64,000 nt of DNA, taken from the NCBI RefSeq assembly GCF_000276665.1, contig NW_004955473.1:9602865-9666864 (forward strand). Direction: 5' to 3'. The translations under genes were made by a program, and so were the position numbers. How positions within the stretch are numbered: the stretch's first letter is position 1; each line of letters starts with the position of its first letter. Of the stretch, positions 10,081 to 21,934 are shown one piece after another. The stretch comes from Chinchilla lanigera. Taxonomy: Eukaryota; Chordata; Mammalia; Rodentia; Chinchillidae. The notes under the pieces were generated by a model. It was not told the DNA's origin. It saw nothing but the letters and a program-made list of their open reading frames with translations, and ran no database searches.

Positions 10081-13000
10081 GAACTCTGGCCTATTTCAAG
10101 TAAGACAATGAAAGAAACATAACTTCTGATTTGGATATATTTCTAGGTTCATCTTATTTGTTGCTAGTCACCTGTAACTTAGTGGTAAGCTTAGTGTTAC
10201 AATCATATAATTCTTGGTTTGAAACCTGTCTTTGCCTTGTACTAACCTCGATGATGCTTAGGTTGTTTTTAATTAGGTGAATCAAATAACAGAACCAACT
10301 TCAAAGGACATTTAAAGATGGAGGAGATGAAAGCACATATCAAAACAAAAAAGGGTATGTAGTAAAGTTCAAGAAATAATAACAATAAAAATAATAATAA
10401 TATAATAGCAGGAATGTTTCTTCAACTTAGAGTACAGTAGGAATCTTTTTTCCTTGCTCAATAATTAACTCTGTCCCCTCACAAAGCCATCAGGACCAGA
10501 AAAATATTTCCTTCCATCGAGAATTTAGATTTAACAGTTGAACAGAAGCTATCATTACAAAATCACCTTGATTCTCATATAGATTTTTATTGGCCTATCC
10601 TTTAACCCTGAAAATCTAAACAATAACCACACAAAAAATCAAACTCCAGTTCAACCAAGTCATATATACTGTAGCATCCCAAATCACAATGATATTATAA
10701 TAGAATAACTCTATTTCCATAGCTCCATGACCTCATATACTCCAAAGCAAAATTTAGGACACAAAGTACAACAAAGAATGTGTTTGTATTTGTAATCTGA
10801 CTTATAGGGTAAGATCTACAGAGGCATAAAAATTAAATTACATTTAGTAATATATTTTAAGAATCATCTTTATGGAGAAGAGTTTAGGATTTGATAATGT
10901 AGAACTTTCCTAAAGGTCAAGGACATGTGCTATTCCACACTCCTTTATGTAAAAGCATATCAATAATCCTTTAAATATCCTCGACGAGTGTTCAGGTGGA
11001 AGGTTAGTAACATTCACTGCATTCTTAATAACATGAATCCAGAATTTCCTATGATTTCTTTTATTTAACTTCCCTTCTGTGATTCTGTTAATACTAAGCT
11101 AAGCTTCCTTATATAATTTTCGGTGTTGGAAACAGAGCGACTTTGTAGAGATGAGAGGGGGGCCTGAGGATGGGAGGAAATGGAAGGAGGAGGCAGGAAG
11201 TAAAAAGGATGAAGAGGCAATAAGCATATTTACCAATGCCTCACAATGAACATATTTATTAGGTTGTATAAACATATACTAATAATTTTAAGTGATGCAT
11301 TTTCAGAAGGTGAAAAGAAATAAGCAGCCCCAGGGTTTGATCAATGTTATTTAGTAGTCATCCTGATAATCTAAAATCTTCCACATAACTAATTATCACT
11401 CTAATGAGAACTTTAACTTTTAAACTTGCTATCCAGTTTCTTGCAATCATTGCTGAAAAACAGTTGAAAGCCGGAAATGCAGAAAGTGCTGCGTCGGTGT
11501 GAGTTACAAATGGTCACATACCCAGGGAACTAAAATTACAGCATATTACACATGTACAATGAACTTGTTTTCCTTTAGGCACTATGTAATTTTAGCTTTG
11601 AAAATACGTTGAGGAGGAAACTCAACAACTTTTGGTTATTAAAATAATTCACAAGCATTTTTCATAGAATACACACCCAGTATCATTCTTCTCTGATCCT
11701 TTGAGAGAAAGCGCGCTATCTGAAGTGAGTCTAGGAAAAGCACTTGGAAGGCAATGGGTGTGAGTGAGATTCTTGCCAGGGTTCTACAGGTGTCTGTCGT
11801 TTTTGCTGTTGAAGGTTTTCTCTGCTTCACTTCCGCCATTCCCTTCTCTCTTACCTACTCTTCGAAGGAGTTTTTTGTTTGTTGAGGGTGATTCATTTTT
11901 ACCAGTGTTGAAAAGCTTTCCGACTACCACTATGACATAAAATTAATCTGTCAGGCCTTCATAAATTTCATTGTGAAAGGACTTAATTTTTTTCCATTAA
12001 CAGAACTTTTGAAAACACTGTTATTCTAGTTAAAACACGCTTATTTACACGGGTGCTGTGCCAAGAGAGTTACAGAGACACAGTCTGACCTCTGAGTACT
12101 GAAGACTAGACACCAGGTTGTGCGAATAACTGGTGAAGGACAGGATGTGTGATCTCTTAGAGTTGACTTGGTATCAAATGCCAGGCCCAAAAGCTGGGCT
12201 GTGTTACAACTGAGGTTTCCAGGGGAGCCAGGGAAATATTTAGCCATGCTGCAAGCACAACCAGAAGCCCAGTCAGGGTGTATGCACGAGGAAACTGCAT
12301 CCAGATCATCAACCATGGCAAAGATGATGCAGGTAAGAGTACAGTACAAGCATAAAAGCAAATGGGTCAGTATTCCTATAAGGCAAGAGGAATCAATATC
12401 GTTTTGACCCAGATTCAGAACAAGCATGTCCACCTAGTTACACAGCTATGTTAAGAATCTATATTCCTTCGTTTCCCTTGGCTTTAAGCAGCCCTTCTCA
12501 TATATTTTCATTAGCAATATGGGTTTCAATTATTTCCTGAGGCGTGCTGCTACAGGTGCTGGATGCTGCAGTACAGACTGATGGCCTGTAGTGAGCACTT
12601 GTAATCTTGCCTTTAAGAAACTATTACTACCAACAAATGATATGTAGTGTCTCAGGATTGCCGTGTATCTGGACCTTTGCTTAGGATTTCTTCTTTCTTG
12701 GCATGCACACAGAACACACCTATGGGATACAAGGAGTGATTGATCATTAAGGCATTAAATTAATTAATTACACATATTTAAACCCTAAATTACCCCAACT
12801 GTCAAGTGAGTCATGGTCCATGGATTTCCTGTGTGCCAAAATTGCTCAAATCACATGAATGCTGTTGACAGAATTATATTGGGCTGCTTTCACTCAATTT
12901 CACATCATGTGCATGAACTTTGATGTCACCTTTATTTATATAATAAAAATTAAGTATATTCAACCTAAATTATATTATAGTGCACATGTTCTATGCTTAT

Positions 13001-14040
13001 ATTTTTATAATTGTAAATCTAGAGGGACACGTCTTCACATTAACACTTGATGATATCTAAGGCAATTAATGTTTAAGTAATTACACCAATTTGCTATTCT
13101 CATATCATTAATCAAGACAGTGAATTTTGTCATTGATCATGCTATGAATTCCTAGTATTATTTACTTTCAGTTTGTTTTCAGCAGTTGTATATTTTAGAA
13201 AAACAAAAGACAGTAAAAAGGTGACACAAGTGAATTTAGAGTATGTGTGTATTATTAATTTTTAAATATCCAAGCTGCCTCTACAAGTACCTCTTTAAAG
13301 TTTTCATAAAGGTATGGTAGACAACATCCACCACATAGCATTGGACAAAGCACCAAATGTATATAAATTTCAATTTCCCTATAGATAAATTCAGAATAAT
13401 AAATTCTGTCCTCCTTATTCACAGAATTAATGGTATATATCATGAATTCTCTATGAAATATAAAGTACTACTTGAGTATAAGGTGTCTTATGATGCTAGT
13501 AAATAACCTTATTTGTCTAATGGTTTTGACATTAGAGGTCTAGGTTTCACGTGAAAGTGTGCAATATTCTCAAATGATTCCTTTGAGTGAAAGAATTGGG
13601 TTAAAGAATATTTTAGTGTACATAGAAATGCAGGGACAAAGAAGGTCTTTACGGATTGGTTATGCTTTCTAAGGATGTGGGCATCAGTGTCAGCTTCTTC
13701 TGAGAGGGATAAAGAAAGGTGAAAGCTAAAATGCACTGGGCTTTCTTTGGGGAAGTCATCGATTTCAGTATTGTGGCACTGGAAACTAAATTTCAGAAGG
13801 TCAAAGATAAGGTGAAAATAGAAAAGCAAATGTAAAGCATCTCGCTGTGTGGTTGGGTGGTATAAGAACTCTGATACTTGTCAGTGAAGCTGGGACAACT
13901 TTGACAATCTCAAACTATCTCACGAAGGAGAATCTCAAGGAGAATTCTTGGCTGGTCGGCAGACGCATGATCTGAGGTGAGAGGTCAAGCTGCAGTTATC
14001 TAAAATACATTCTTTGTGTTTGTGAAGACACAGTTTAGAA
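10081..14040. other. Largest repeat-poor block, no gene seen
   Basis: About 4 kb in which I recognise no young repeat, exon or RNA gene. There is a short AAT-rich run at about 10370-10405, and a possible MIR trace near 10170-10260 that I could not confirm. The open frames at 12041-12433 (minus) and 12168-12407 (plus) overlap each other and carry no known domain. Confidence 0.45.
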
Positions 14041-14049
14041 GACTAAGGA

Positions 14050-14250
14050 CTAGGAAAGTGATGGTGAATCTTTCAGAGACCAAACGCCAAACCACAACCC
14101 AAAATCAACTTATTTATTGCAAGGGGCCACCACTGCAAGTAAACCTGAATACTGGGATTTTAGTTTACACAAGAAACCACTCTACATTAACATCTTTTTC
14201 TTAAAAGAAAAAACACGAGAACACACATGCTATAAGTTCACCACCACTAG
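14050..14250. mobile_element. hAT-like MITE with terminal inverted repeats
   Basis: The left end reads ctaggaaagtgatggtgaa (14050-14068). The reverse complement of the right end reads ctagtggtggtgaactt (14234-14250). After a 3-4 base gap they share CTAG and a GTG-TGGTGAA core. The inside (cagagaccaaacgcc ... cccaaaatcaacttatttat ... acctgaatactgggatttta) resembles, from memory, a non-autonomous hAT-type family found in several mammals. The flanks actaagga and acttggat would be a weak 8-bp duplication. At 201 bp there is no transposase. A 62-residue frame across it is spurious. Confidence 0.55.
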
Positions 14251-14740
14251 ACTTGGATATTGCCTCCCATTAAGCTAAAGCATTCCTGATGTATTTTTAT
14301 TGGGTCTTTGGGGGCCTTATACCAACATGGATTGGGCTGCCTCTCCATTGCACCACATTAACAGTGAATTGGTTGATTCATAGTATTCATCAAACAAATA
14401 TCTGTTTTCTCTATTCTTTTATACTAGTTGGGAGTTCATTTTCTTTTGCTAGATTGCATAGTAGTACCCTCTTTCTAGCTAAGTTTCAGTACCTACAAAA
14501 TATGAAATTCTAAGTTTCTAAAAGTTGTTATCCTACCATTCAGATGGCACATTTCATAAAAAGCCAGGGTATCACAATGACAACGTAATTCAGCTCAAAA
14601 TAAAAGAAGGACACATGCCTGTAGAAAAGTGTTTTCCTACCATATTAAATCAAATATCTCCAATACTATAAAATTTCTATTGGCTTTTGAAGGCGATAGT
14701 AGAAGGGGGATAGACCAGAAAGAGTGTGAAATAGTATCAA
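14251..14740. other. Unique DNA, no gene seen
   Basis: No repeat or exon recognised. A short frame at 14289-14513 has no supporting motif. Confidence 0.4.
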
Positions 14741-15230
14741 TGTGCCTTAGTTACTTTTCTGGTTGCTAAGAAAAAAAAATACCCAGCACCTAAAGTTAAG
14801 GAAGAAAGGTCTATTTTTGCTCATAGTTTGTAGAAGTTTCAGTCAATAATCAGCTGGCTCCCAGGCAAGGTGGCATGGCAAAGGGGAATCACAGAGGAGA
14901 AAAAACAGTTCGTAGCATGGAAGGCAGGAAGCAGCAAAAGCAGTAAGCACCAAGCACCAACCAGGACAGCAGCCCTCTTTCTGTCATTTATATTCTATCC
15001 AGGCAACATGCCCTTAGGGCATGTAGCACTCACACCCAGAGTGGGCTTCCCATTATCCATACCCAGAACTATCCCAAACCATCAGCAGACTAATTTAGTA
15101 ATCACCATATTAATCCCAGCATCACATACTTAATCTCAGCCTCATACATGCCAGGTCCAGCCACCTCTGGAAGGCCCCCATCTATGACTGCATGAGGTTT
15201 GGGGGGAACATACAGACACAAGCCTTAACA
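14741..15230 (-). mobile_element. ERVL-MaLR-type solo LTR
   Basis: Reverse-orientation LTR with TG/CA ends (tgtgccttag ... gccttaaca). The segment near 14800, reading gaagaaaggtctatttttgc, is the reverse of the late LTR block, and the GC-richer middle holds aggcaacatgcccttagggc. It belongs to the same subfamily as 45785-46269, sharing the order caaaagcagtaagcaccaag / catgcccttagggca / taatttagtaatc. No internal retroviral genes are present. Confidence 0.7.
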
Positions 15231-16937
15231 GTTTCCTTCCTACATTCAGGAGAATAAAACTTGGGGATGGTCTCATCTTAAAATAAGTTTGCATCCTTTG
15301 GTTGCTGATAAAGTAGCAAACTTCACTTGACAGACCTGTTTCCTTATTAGAAGTCAAGTCAGGATTGTCCTATGTGCATATATGTGTGCCCAAATGACAG
15401 TTTACAGACGATGATATTCCATTAGACTTTCATTTGACAGTGTTGATGGTAAGAACGGTACGGATGGAGCCTATTTTACCCATCTGAAACACCCTATAAT
15501 CCGAGAAAACATTGAAATCAGACTTGTAGAACTGAATTAGAGATGTGTGAGTATTAAAATACTCCATCCAGCCCATTTCCACATGCACCATCTGTTGTTT
15601 CCAGATGCACTGCTTCCTAGAGGCAGTATTCATGGGCATAGTATTATAACACCAACAAATTGGCATTCTTAGTTCTGGGACTTAATTCCCAGAAATGCAA
15701 GTTTTCATTGGCTGCACTTCAGGGAATTAGACTCTTCTGTGGCTAGGGACATGCCATTATAACTATGGTAACAGAAATAGACCAACTCAGAGCTTATAAG
15801 GCAGCAGGGAGCTTTCAAATTGAGAGCAGTACAAAGTTTCACTGATGTGTCTGTGACTCAAGATAAGTTGAGTACTACTATTAATGTTCACCCTTTGGTG
15901 GTTAGATATGCCTCACTTATTGTAGATAAGGTGTTGCAGGTACCTCTTCTGTGTTAAGTTTAATAAGGGGAGTTAGAAAGTACTCCAAATGCTCTAGCAT
16001 ATACACATAAAGCCATGTATATAGTCCAGCACCATAATCTGGTGCTGTGTGTAAAGCAATGGGCTGTCACTTCCCTCATGACCACTGCTTGCCTCATTAA
16101 TACCACTGGAACAAATTATCACTTCACAGCCCAGAAATCTTCTATAGCAGTTCTGGTGATTGATGTAACAAGGCTAAAAAATAATGATGAAATGCAGGTT
16201 CCAGAAGACAGATTCAAATGGCAGGAGCTTCAAAGGCAATTAAATGTGACACAGAAGGAGTCTTCCTGGAATAAAGTATTTTCAAATAAATGGTAAGATA
16301 AGTATGATAATCTCTTAGATGCATATTGCACATAAATTAATTTGTTATGAATAATTACGTATGGAAGCTTAGCGTGCATTGAAGTCAAAGTTTTGAAACA
16401 ACTAGTTTGATACATTTGAAAACATGCATTTTGGCTTAAGATGGGGAAAATACAATGTTTTGGGACTGGAATGTAAGGTTATTATAGGGTGTATTTATTT
16501 GTATCCACGGTATTTGAGCAGCATCATTGCATATGCTCTAAAGTTTCTTTTTAGTTGAGAAGCGAAGAGTCATGACTACAGACGTGAAGTTTAACTGCCT
16601 TCCTCCAAAGTGAAGCAAATGACTCTTAGGGAGTATTGATTCTATACCACTAAGTTACTGTGCTGTGGGAGAAATCATCTACTCAAGCGAGAGCAGATGT
16701 ACATTAGACAGGCACATGAAGGTCATTGTGAAGGGAAAATTTAAGATGTGGAAGTGACTGGAACAGCTGGGTGAGGTTAAAACACTCTGGTATGCTCTGG
16801 CAAGGCAGAACAGCAAAATGTGCCTCAATATCCTTCCAAAGGAGGTAAAAATCTACAGCTATGGACTTCTTTCCTGTGGAAAAGACCAAGTTCAAGTTGT
16901 CATTTTGAATCTGTAAGTACTAATTCCTCATTTTCTT
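15231..16937. other. Unique DNA, no gene seen
   Basis: No repeat family or exon recognised. Frames at 15430-15666 and 16015-16296 lack any domain signature, start context or neighbouring splice pattern that I can defend. Confidence 0.4.
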
Positions 16938-17061
16938 TAAATTTGATAGGACAACACTGTAATGTCTGTACTGATCCTATGCTATTTTGCAAAATGTTGT
17001 CGGTCTGTTAGTATTTTCTTCCTTTTATTTCTAAAATAAAAAAAATAAATTTGATAGGACA
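16938..17061. repeat. Target-site duplication pair around the L1 tail
   Basis: Perfect 16-bp copies of taaatttgataggaca sit at 16938-16953 and 17046-17061. The perfect match suggests that the insertion is not very old. Confidence 0.93.
16954..17045 (+). mobile_element. Tail-only L1 insertion (3' UTR fragment)
   Basis: About 92 bp ending tttatttctaaaataaaa and an A-rich tail match the 3' tail of the L1 at 413-1616 read on its own strand. The flanks are a perfect 16-bp direct repeat, taaatttgataggaca, at 16938-16953 and 17046-17061, proving an independent retroposition. Confidence 0.9.
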
Positions 17062-18296
17062 TCTAAGAGGAATACTGGTTTACGTATAGCAAGAGATAGG
17101 TTCTTTCTAATAGAGATTATTAGAAATTAGTCAGTTGTAGGATTAGACTTCTAAAGAAAGTTTTAAGAACAAATTCTAAATAATAATTTTAAAAATTATG
17201 TTTGGATTAAGCATAAAATAATCATGGGTTAAACTGGATATTTGTTCAAAGTTATTTCTTCAGTAATTATTATTAACCAAATCTGATGAGGTTATGTGTT
17301 TATTTCTTGGTAGGTTTAATATGCTAATTTAAGACAAATTATGTGTTAAACTCACCAGTGTTTTTTTAAAGATTTAAGTCAATGCAATTCAACAACCATT
17401 CATTCGACTTTAATAATCATTTTCCATTTAGTTTTTAAAATATCTTGACCAGGCTTTTCAGTAACATGACCAAATGACTCATAAATTTGTTTCTGAGTGT
17501 ATGGATCATCATTAACACACTTGTTTACTCTCGTGTGGTTGATTTTTGAAATAAAAACTGAAGGATCATTTTGACCTACTTTTTTAAAATAAGAACTTGC
17601 TAATATATGTAGACTTCAGATAGAAACACTCACCAAATATCAAAAGAGACTGAGAATTTATTTCCATTCTAAGATGTCTACAGTTTGCTAGGTTAGTAAA
17701 AGAGGTGCATATACTGAATAAAGTGACTTGTGTTCTTAGAAATAAATTTATAAAATTACTTTAACCTCTTGAAAACTTTGAAGTCAGTGTTGAGAAATTC
17801 TGCCTTTTACTTACTTGTCTTGTTGATTGGAAATACTGAAAATATAAACTTATGAGTACTGAAAATATAAGACTGCTGTGTGGATGACAGAAAACACACA
17901 TAACTAATATGACAGCTGCTTGAAATAGAAAAAGCAATAAAGTGACTGTACTTTTATGACACATTTATAGATTGGTTATAAAGTTCCTTCCTAATCTCAT
18001 TTTCTCATCACAGCACCCAAGTGATTTGTGTAATTATTATTTTATCTATCTTTTTAAACAATGGAAAAGCCAGAAGATGAACCTAATGACCCAACATTTA
18101 TTTTCATTATTACCATCCTTGAAGTACATGTCCAATTGTAACAATTTAAAAAAACTCTTATCCTTTATCTTATCCAAAAAGCACATCATAAAATTACTGT
18201 ATCTTGCAACAACTGATAAATAATAGCTAGAGCATATTTTTATAGTACTTATTATTTGTACTAGTAGCACTAACTACTTACATGGACTACATGAAC
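17062..18296. other. Unique AT-rich DNA, no gene seen
   Basis: No repeat or exon recognised. A small direct repeat, actgaaaatataa, occurs at about 17836 and 17859. Frames at 17761-17964 and 17972-18270 are short and AT-driven. Confidence 0.45.
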
Positions 18297-18800
18297 ACAT
18301 CTTATATTATATCACTTTCTCATTGCTGGAACAAAATATCTAACGTCCAAAACTTAAAGGAGGGGGGCTGGAGATTTAGCTCAGTGGCACAGCTCCTGCC
18401 TGGCAAGCGTGAGGTCGTGAGTTCGATTCCCAGTACCGGAAAACAGCAGCAACAACAAAAAATAAATGAATGAAACTTAAAGAAGGGAAAGTTTATTTTG
18501 GCTCACCGTTTCAGATGATTCAGTCCATGGTCAGCAAAGTCCAAGGCTGAAACATCATGGCCAAAGGGCATAGCAGTAGAAAGCTTCTCACTTTGTGGCA
18601 TCCAGGAAGCAGAGGTTATAGGAGGAGTCAGACAAGAAGAAACCAGGGAGCAGAGCTAGTCTCCAATATCAACTTCCATGACCCACTTCCTCCAACTGGA
18701 TCCCACCTCACAGTAGCCCATACAGCTATGAGCTCATCAATGGGTTTACCCACTGATGAGGGTACTGTCTTCACAATCCAATCCCCTCAGCAGGAATTTC
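18297..18800 (-). mobile_element. ERVL-MaLR-type LTR, split by a SINE
   Basis: It opens with tatcactttctcattgctgg and continues after the SINE with gggaaagtttattttggctc and tcagtccatggtcagcaaag, the reverse-strand layout of this LTR group. The SINE at 18361-18472 divides it. Ends are approximate because both borders are diverged. Confidence 0.65.
18361..18472 (+). mobile_element. ID-like SINE inserted in the MaLR LTR
   Basis: ID-like body (gggctggagatttagctcag ... gtgagttcgattcccagtac) plus a tail with CAG/CAACAA units. Host LTR sequence is duplicated on both sides: aaacttaaag at 18350-18359 and 18473-18482. The SINE is therefore younger than the LTR. Confidence 0.93.
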
Positions 18801-18954
18801 TTGATCCAATCAAGTTGATGATCAGGATTGACCAGCACACAACTAGGTAAGCCATTTTTACTGAATATGTAGAACCACTGAATTCTAAGTTAGTCATGGA
18901 ATATTTTTAGAAAGGAAATACACTTAATGAACTGAGTGTCTTCTCTGGTCTACA

Positions 18955-19135
18955 CACTGTCACATATATAAACTTATTTAACACAACTTTATAAAAACAT
19001 TGTGTGGTAGCTATTTTTATTTCCATTTTTATGGAGGAAGAAACCAAAGCTCAAAGATGTTAAGCAGCTTCTGTGTCACACCAGCTACTCAGTGGCAGTG
19101 CCAGTATTCAAATGTCCATCTGTCTTGTTATAGCT
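18955..19135 (-). repeat. MIR-type SINE fossil
   Basis: The order ttatggaggaagaaaccaaa, ctcaaagatgttaagcagct, gtgtcacaccagctactcag and gccagtattcaaatgtccat follows the reverse complement of MIR. Confidence 0.7.
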
Positions 19136-19140
19136 ATGAC

Positions 19141-19950
19141 ATTATATAGCTTTCAAATAAATGTGGAAAATACATCTGACGCTAATGGCTTAATAAAAAT
19201 ACATTGGAGTACATCTGTATAATATTCATCAAGGCAAAAGTATGTGCTCAGTTTGTTAAATTGTTGTATCCAAGACACGGGAATAAATTAAATGCATGTG
19301 TGATATTAGAATTTAGAAAATTATGTTTTTATATGAATGCTGTTTAACAAATTTTCATGATTATTTCATCAGAGAACTGTCCACACAAATATTGAATAGA
19401 AAAATTAAGATTATTTGCACCCACACATTCATAAAGCCTGGAATTTCTATTAATTCACAACATCATATAAAGAACAAACCAACTACCAAAACTGAAAAAT
19501 GATATGTCCAGATTTGAACTATCTGTTGCTAAGTATGAGATCTCTTAAAGATATTCTGGTGCAAATTGCTCTTTGAAAGGAGGGCTTATATTGAGTGTGT
19601 TCTGTTGTATAATAGACTTTTGGCTTTAGGTTATAATGCAATCAATTATTTCACTGATTCAATATTGACATATTTCTGCCGGAGAAAAAACCTGATCACT
19701 GTGGAAAGGAATTATGTGATTCTCCATGTGTAGAAATATTGCAATATAATTGCATTCTTGTTAATTTTTTCAGCTAATCATTTTCGAATAGTTAAGGTAT
19801 TTTATTTTTCCACATTCAATCCAAATTCTATTTTTGTGTAATGACAGAAAGGTTAACCTTAGAAATGATTTGTTATTAAAAATGGTACCTTTTCTCTACG
19901 GAAAGTAGAGAAAAAGAAGTTACTGGTTATTAATCAAATATGTCAGTGCT
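19141..19950. other. Unique AT-rich DNA with one strong hairpin
   Basis: No gene or repeat recognised. It contains the perfect 10-bp inverted repeat at 19890-19914, listed separately. Confidence 0.45.
19890..19914. repeat. Perfect 10-bp inverted repeat (hairpin)
   Basis: ttttctctac (19890-19899) and gtagagaaaa (19905-19914) are exact reverse complements around a five-base loop, ggaaa. One of the two cleanest short hairpins I noticed; no attached function is visible. Confidence 0.85.
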
Positions 19951-19954
19951 TACT

Positions 19955-20135
19955 TAGTACCTGTCATAACGCCTTAAGTCCTTATGATCCTGTAGTTTTG
20001 AAATCTCTTGGAGCCTGAAGTTTTCTTATCTATGAAATGAGATAATAATTACCTCTTTGGTATACTATGATAAATAACATAAATTATATAAATAGTAATG
20101 AACAGTGTCTGGCAATAAGTATCAAACTGTTGTTG
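19955..20135 (+). repeat. MIR-type SINE fossil
   Basis: cttatctatgaaatgagata, ataattacctctttggtata and gaacagtgtctggcaataag reproduce the central and 3' parts of MIR in plus orientation. Confidence 0.55.
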
Positions 20136-20339
20136 AATCAGTTAATATGTTTTCAATACAATTAAGGATTTTTTAAAGACAATTTAGGAATATTTTATAA
20201 TCTGACCTAGAATTTGATCTTGAAAATGAATGGAATCTCAATTATAGTGCAGGTGCTTATTAGATTCCTTCACTGGCTTCCCCATCATTGCTCAAAATGA
20301 TACAGACCTTTCTGAAGCATGCATCCTTTGCTAGATATT

Positions 20340-20409
20340 CGCTCTCTCTCTCTTCTTCCCTCCCTCCCACCCTCTCTCTCTGTCTCTGTCTCTGTCTGTC
20401 TCTCTCTCG
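20340..20409. repeat. (CT)n / (CTGT)n pyrimidine-rich microsatellite
   Basis: Interrupted CT, CCCT and CTGT units, almost pure pyrimidine on plus. Confidence 0.9.
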
Positions 20410-21802
20410 CTTATTCTCCTTTCACTAGTTTCCCTCTCAAAGTAGAGCATTTTGATGGAGGCTTTTGACATGACTCTTTTGATGGAGTCACATTTACATA
20501 GCCAATCCAGATAGCTCTATCAATTATAACATTACTATTTTTTCTTCCAAGGATTGTGTTGCATATCAGACATTTCTGAACATGGATATAGTCGTTTCTT
20601 GGCCTGTTGGCCAAGATCAAGTGTATATGGTTATATATTTAAGTACCCTCAGACTTTTGCTTCTTTAAGTTTCTATTTTAGTCATGTTATATTTTTTTAT
20701 TAAAATATATTGTTTTTATAACCATACAAACCAGAACTATATTTAAATTACATACACTGGAGTTAGCTTTCAAGGAGATGGATGATATCAACCTGAAAAC
20801 CATAATTATGTGTGTTACCAGTAATACATTCATCCCAGTGCACAAATTTTTAGAAGACATATTCTTATCCACTGTACCAAATGTCATAGGGGGTTAGGAA
20901 AATCAAGAAGACTAGTCCAAAACAGTAGCCATATAAAAGTTTGTTTTCTACCACAAAATGGGAATACATACAGAATTATGTTATTACTTTATATTTCACT
21001 AGAGATTGAATAAGCATGGTAAGTATAACTTTAAGAGATCAGATAATTGAAATGGTGGTCGTCCAGCTAACAAAACAAATTATGACTGATGATCATTTGT
21101 GAGAAAATTCTGTGTGATGAAGATGGGCTCCTGATTTTAAGACATGTGGATGTCACATGGTGCCTAATTCCCATCTCACTCTTTATGCCATTTCTGAGGT
21201 TCTTGTTATCTTGTGCTCCTCTGCATATAAATCAGGGGTGGGGTGATGTTCAAGGACAGAATGAAAGTACAAGTTATCTTCTTCCTTTCTTTTCTGTGTA
21301 CTTATAGCCTCTTTCTTCCAAAATAATGAAGAACTAGAGAGATATACTATAAATTATCAGAGTACTATGCTGTGTCTGTATGTATCTTGGTGGATGCAGG
21401 TGGGGTGGAACATGGAGTAGACTGTTGTCATCAGGATGGGAATCATTTTCCTTAATTCTTTCTCTTTTGGTTCCTTACTTTTTGCTATAAAACAAACTCT
21501 GGAACTTTGTAATAAAAGAACTGCTTGATATTGCTAAATACATGATAAAGAATATCTGTTAAGTAATGTCCTTTTAAACCTAAACATTAATTATAATAAC
21601 ATCTTGGATAATACAGTGGAAAGGCCAGGACATCTGGAATTCACACAGTTTGCTCCTGTCATATGGGAAAGATGTGATCCTAAAATTTAGAGACCTTGTG
21701 TAAAACAAGCTCTGCTTTTGTATGTGATCTGCCTAAAATACACACATACATAGTGATAGACAAAGACTGGAGTGAGGGCAAGAATAATAGGGGGCAACAA
21801 AC
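20410..21802. other. Unique DNA, no gene seen
   Basis: No repeat family or exon recognised across 1.4 kb. Confidence 0.45.
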
Positions 21803-21818
21803 TGGTGATACACTTTAT

Positions 21819-21918
21819 TCTGTTTTTGTGTTTTGTTTTGTTTTTGGTCCTGGGACTCAAACTCAGGACCTTGCGCTTGCCAGGCAGGCACTGTGCCACT
21901 GAGCTGTATCCCTCACCC
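21819..21918 (-). mobile_element. ID-like tRNA-derived SINE
   Basis: T/GTTTT-rich tail, then ggtcctgggactcaaactca ... cactgagctgtatccctcac, the reverse ID-like body. Imperfect flanking repeats tggtgatacactttat (21803-21818) and tggtgacatactgtat (21919-21934) mark the insertion; their divergence makes it older than the copies with perfect duplications. Confidence 0.9.
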
Positions 21919-21934
21919 TGGTGACATACTGTAT

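Noticed and set aside
12041..12433. 130-codon minus frame overlapping a 79-codon plus frame
   Set aside because: No known domain and no splice or start support that I could see. Chance open frames of this size are expected in 64 kb.
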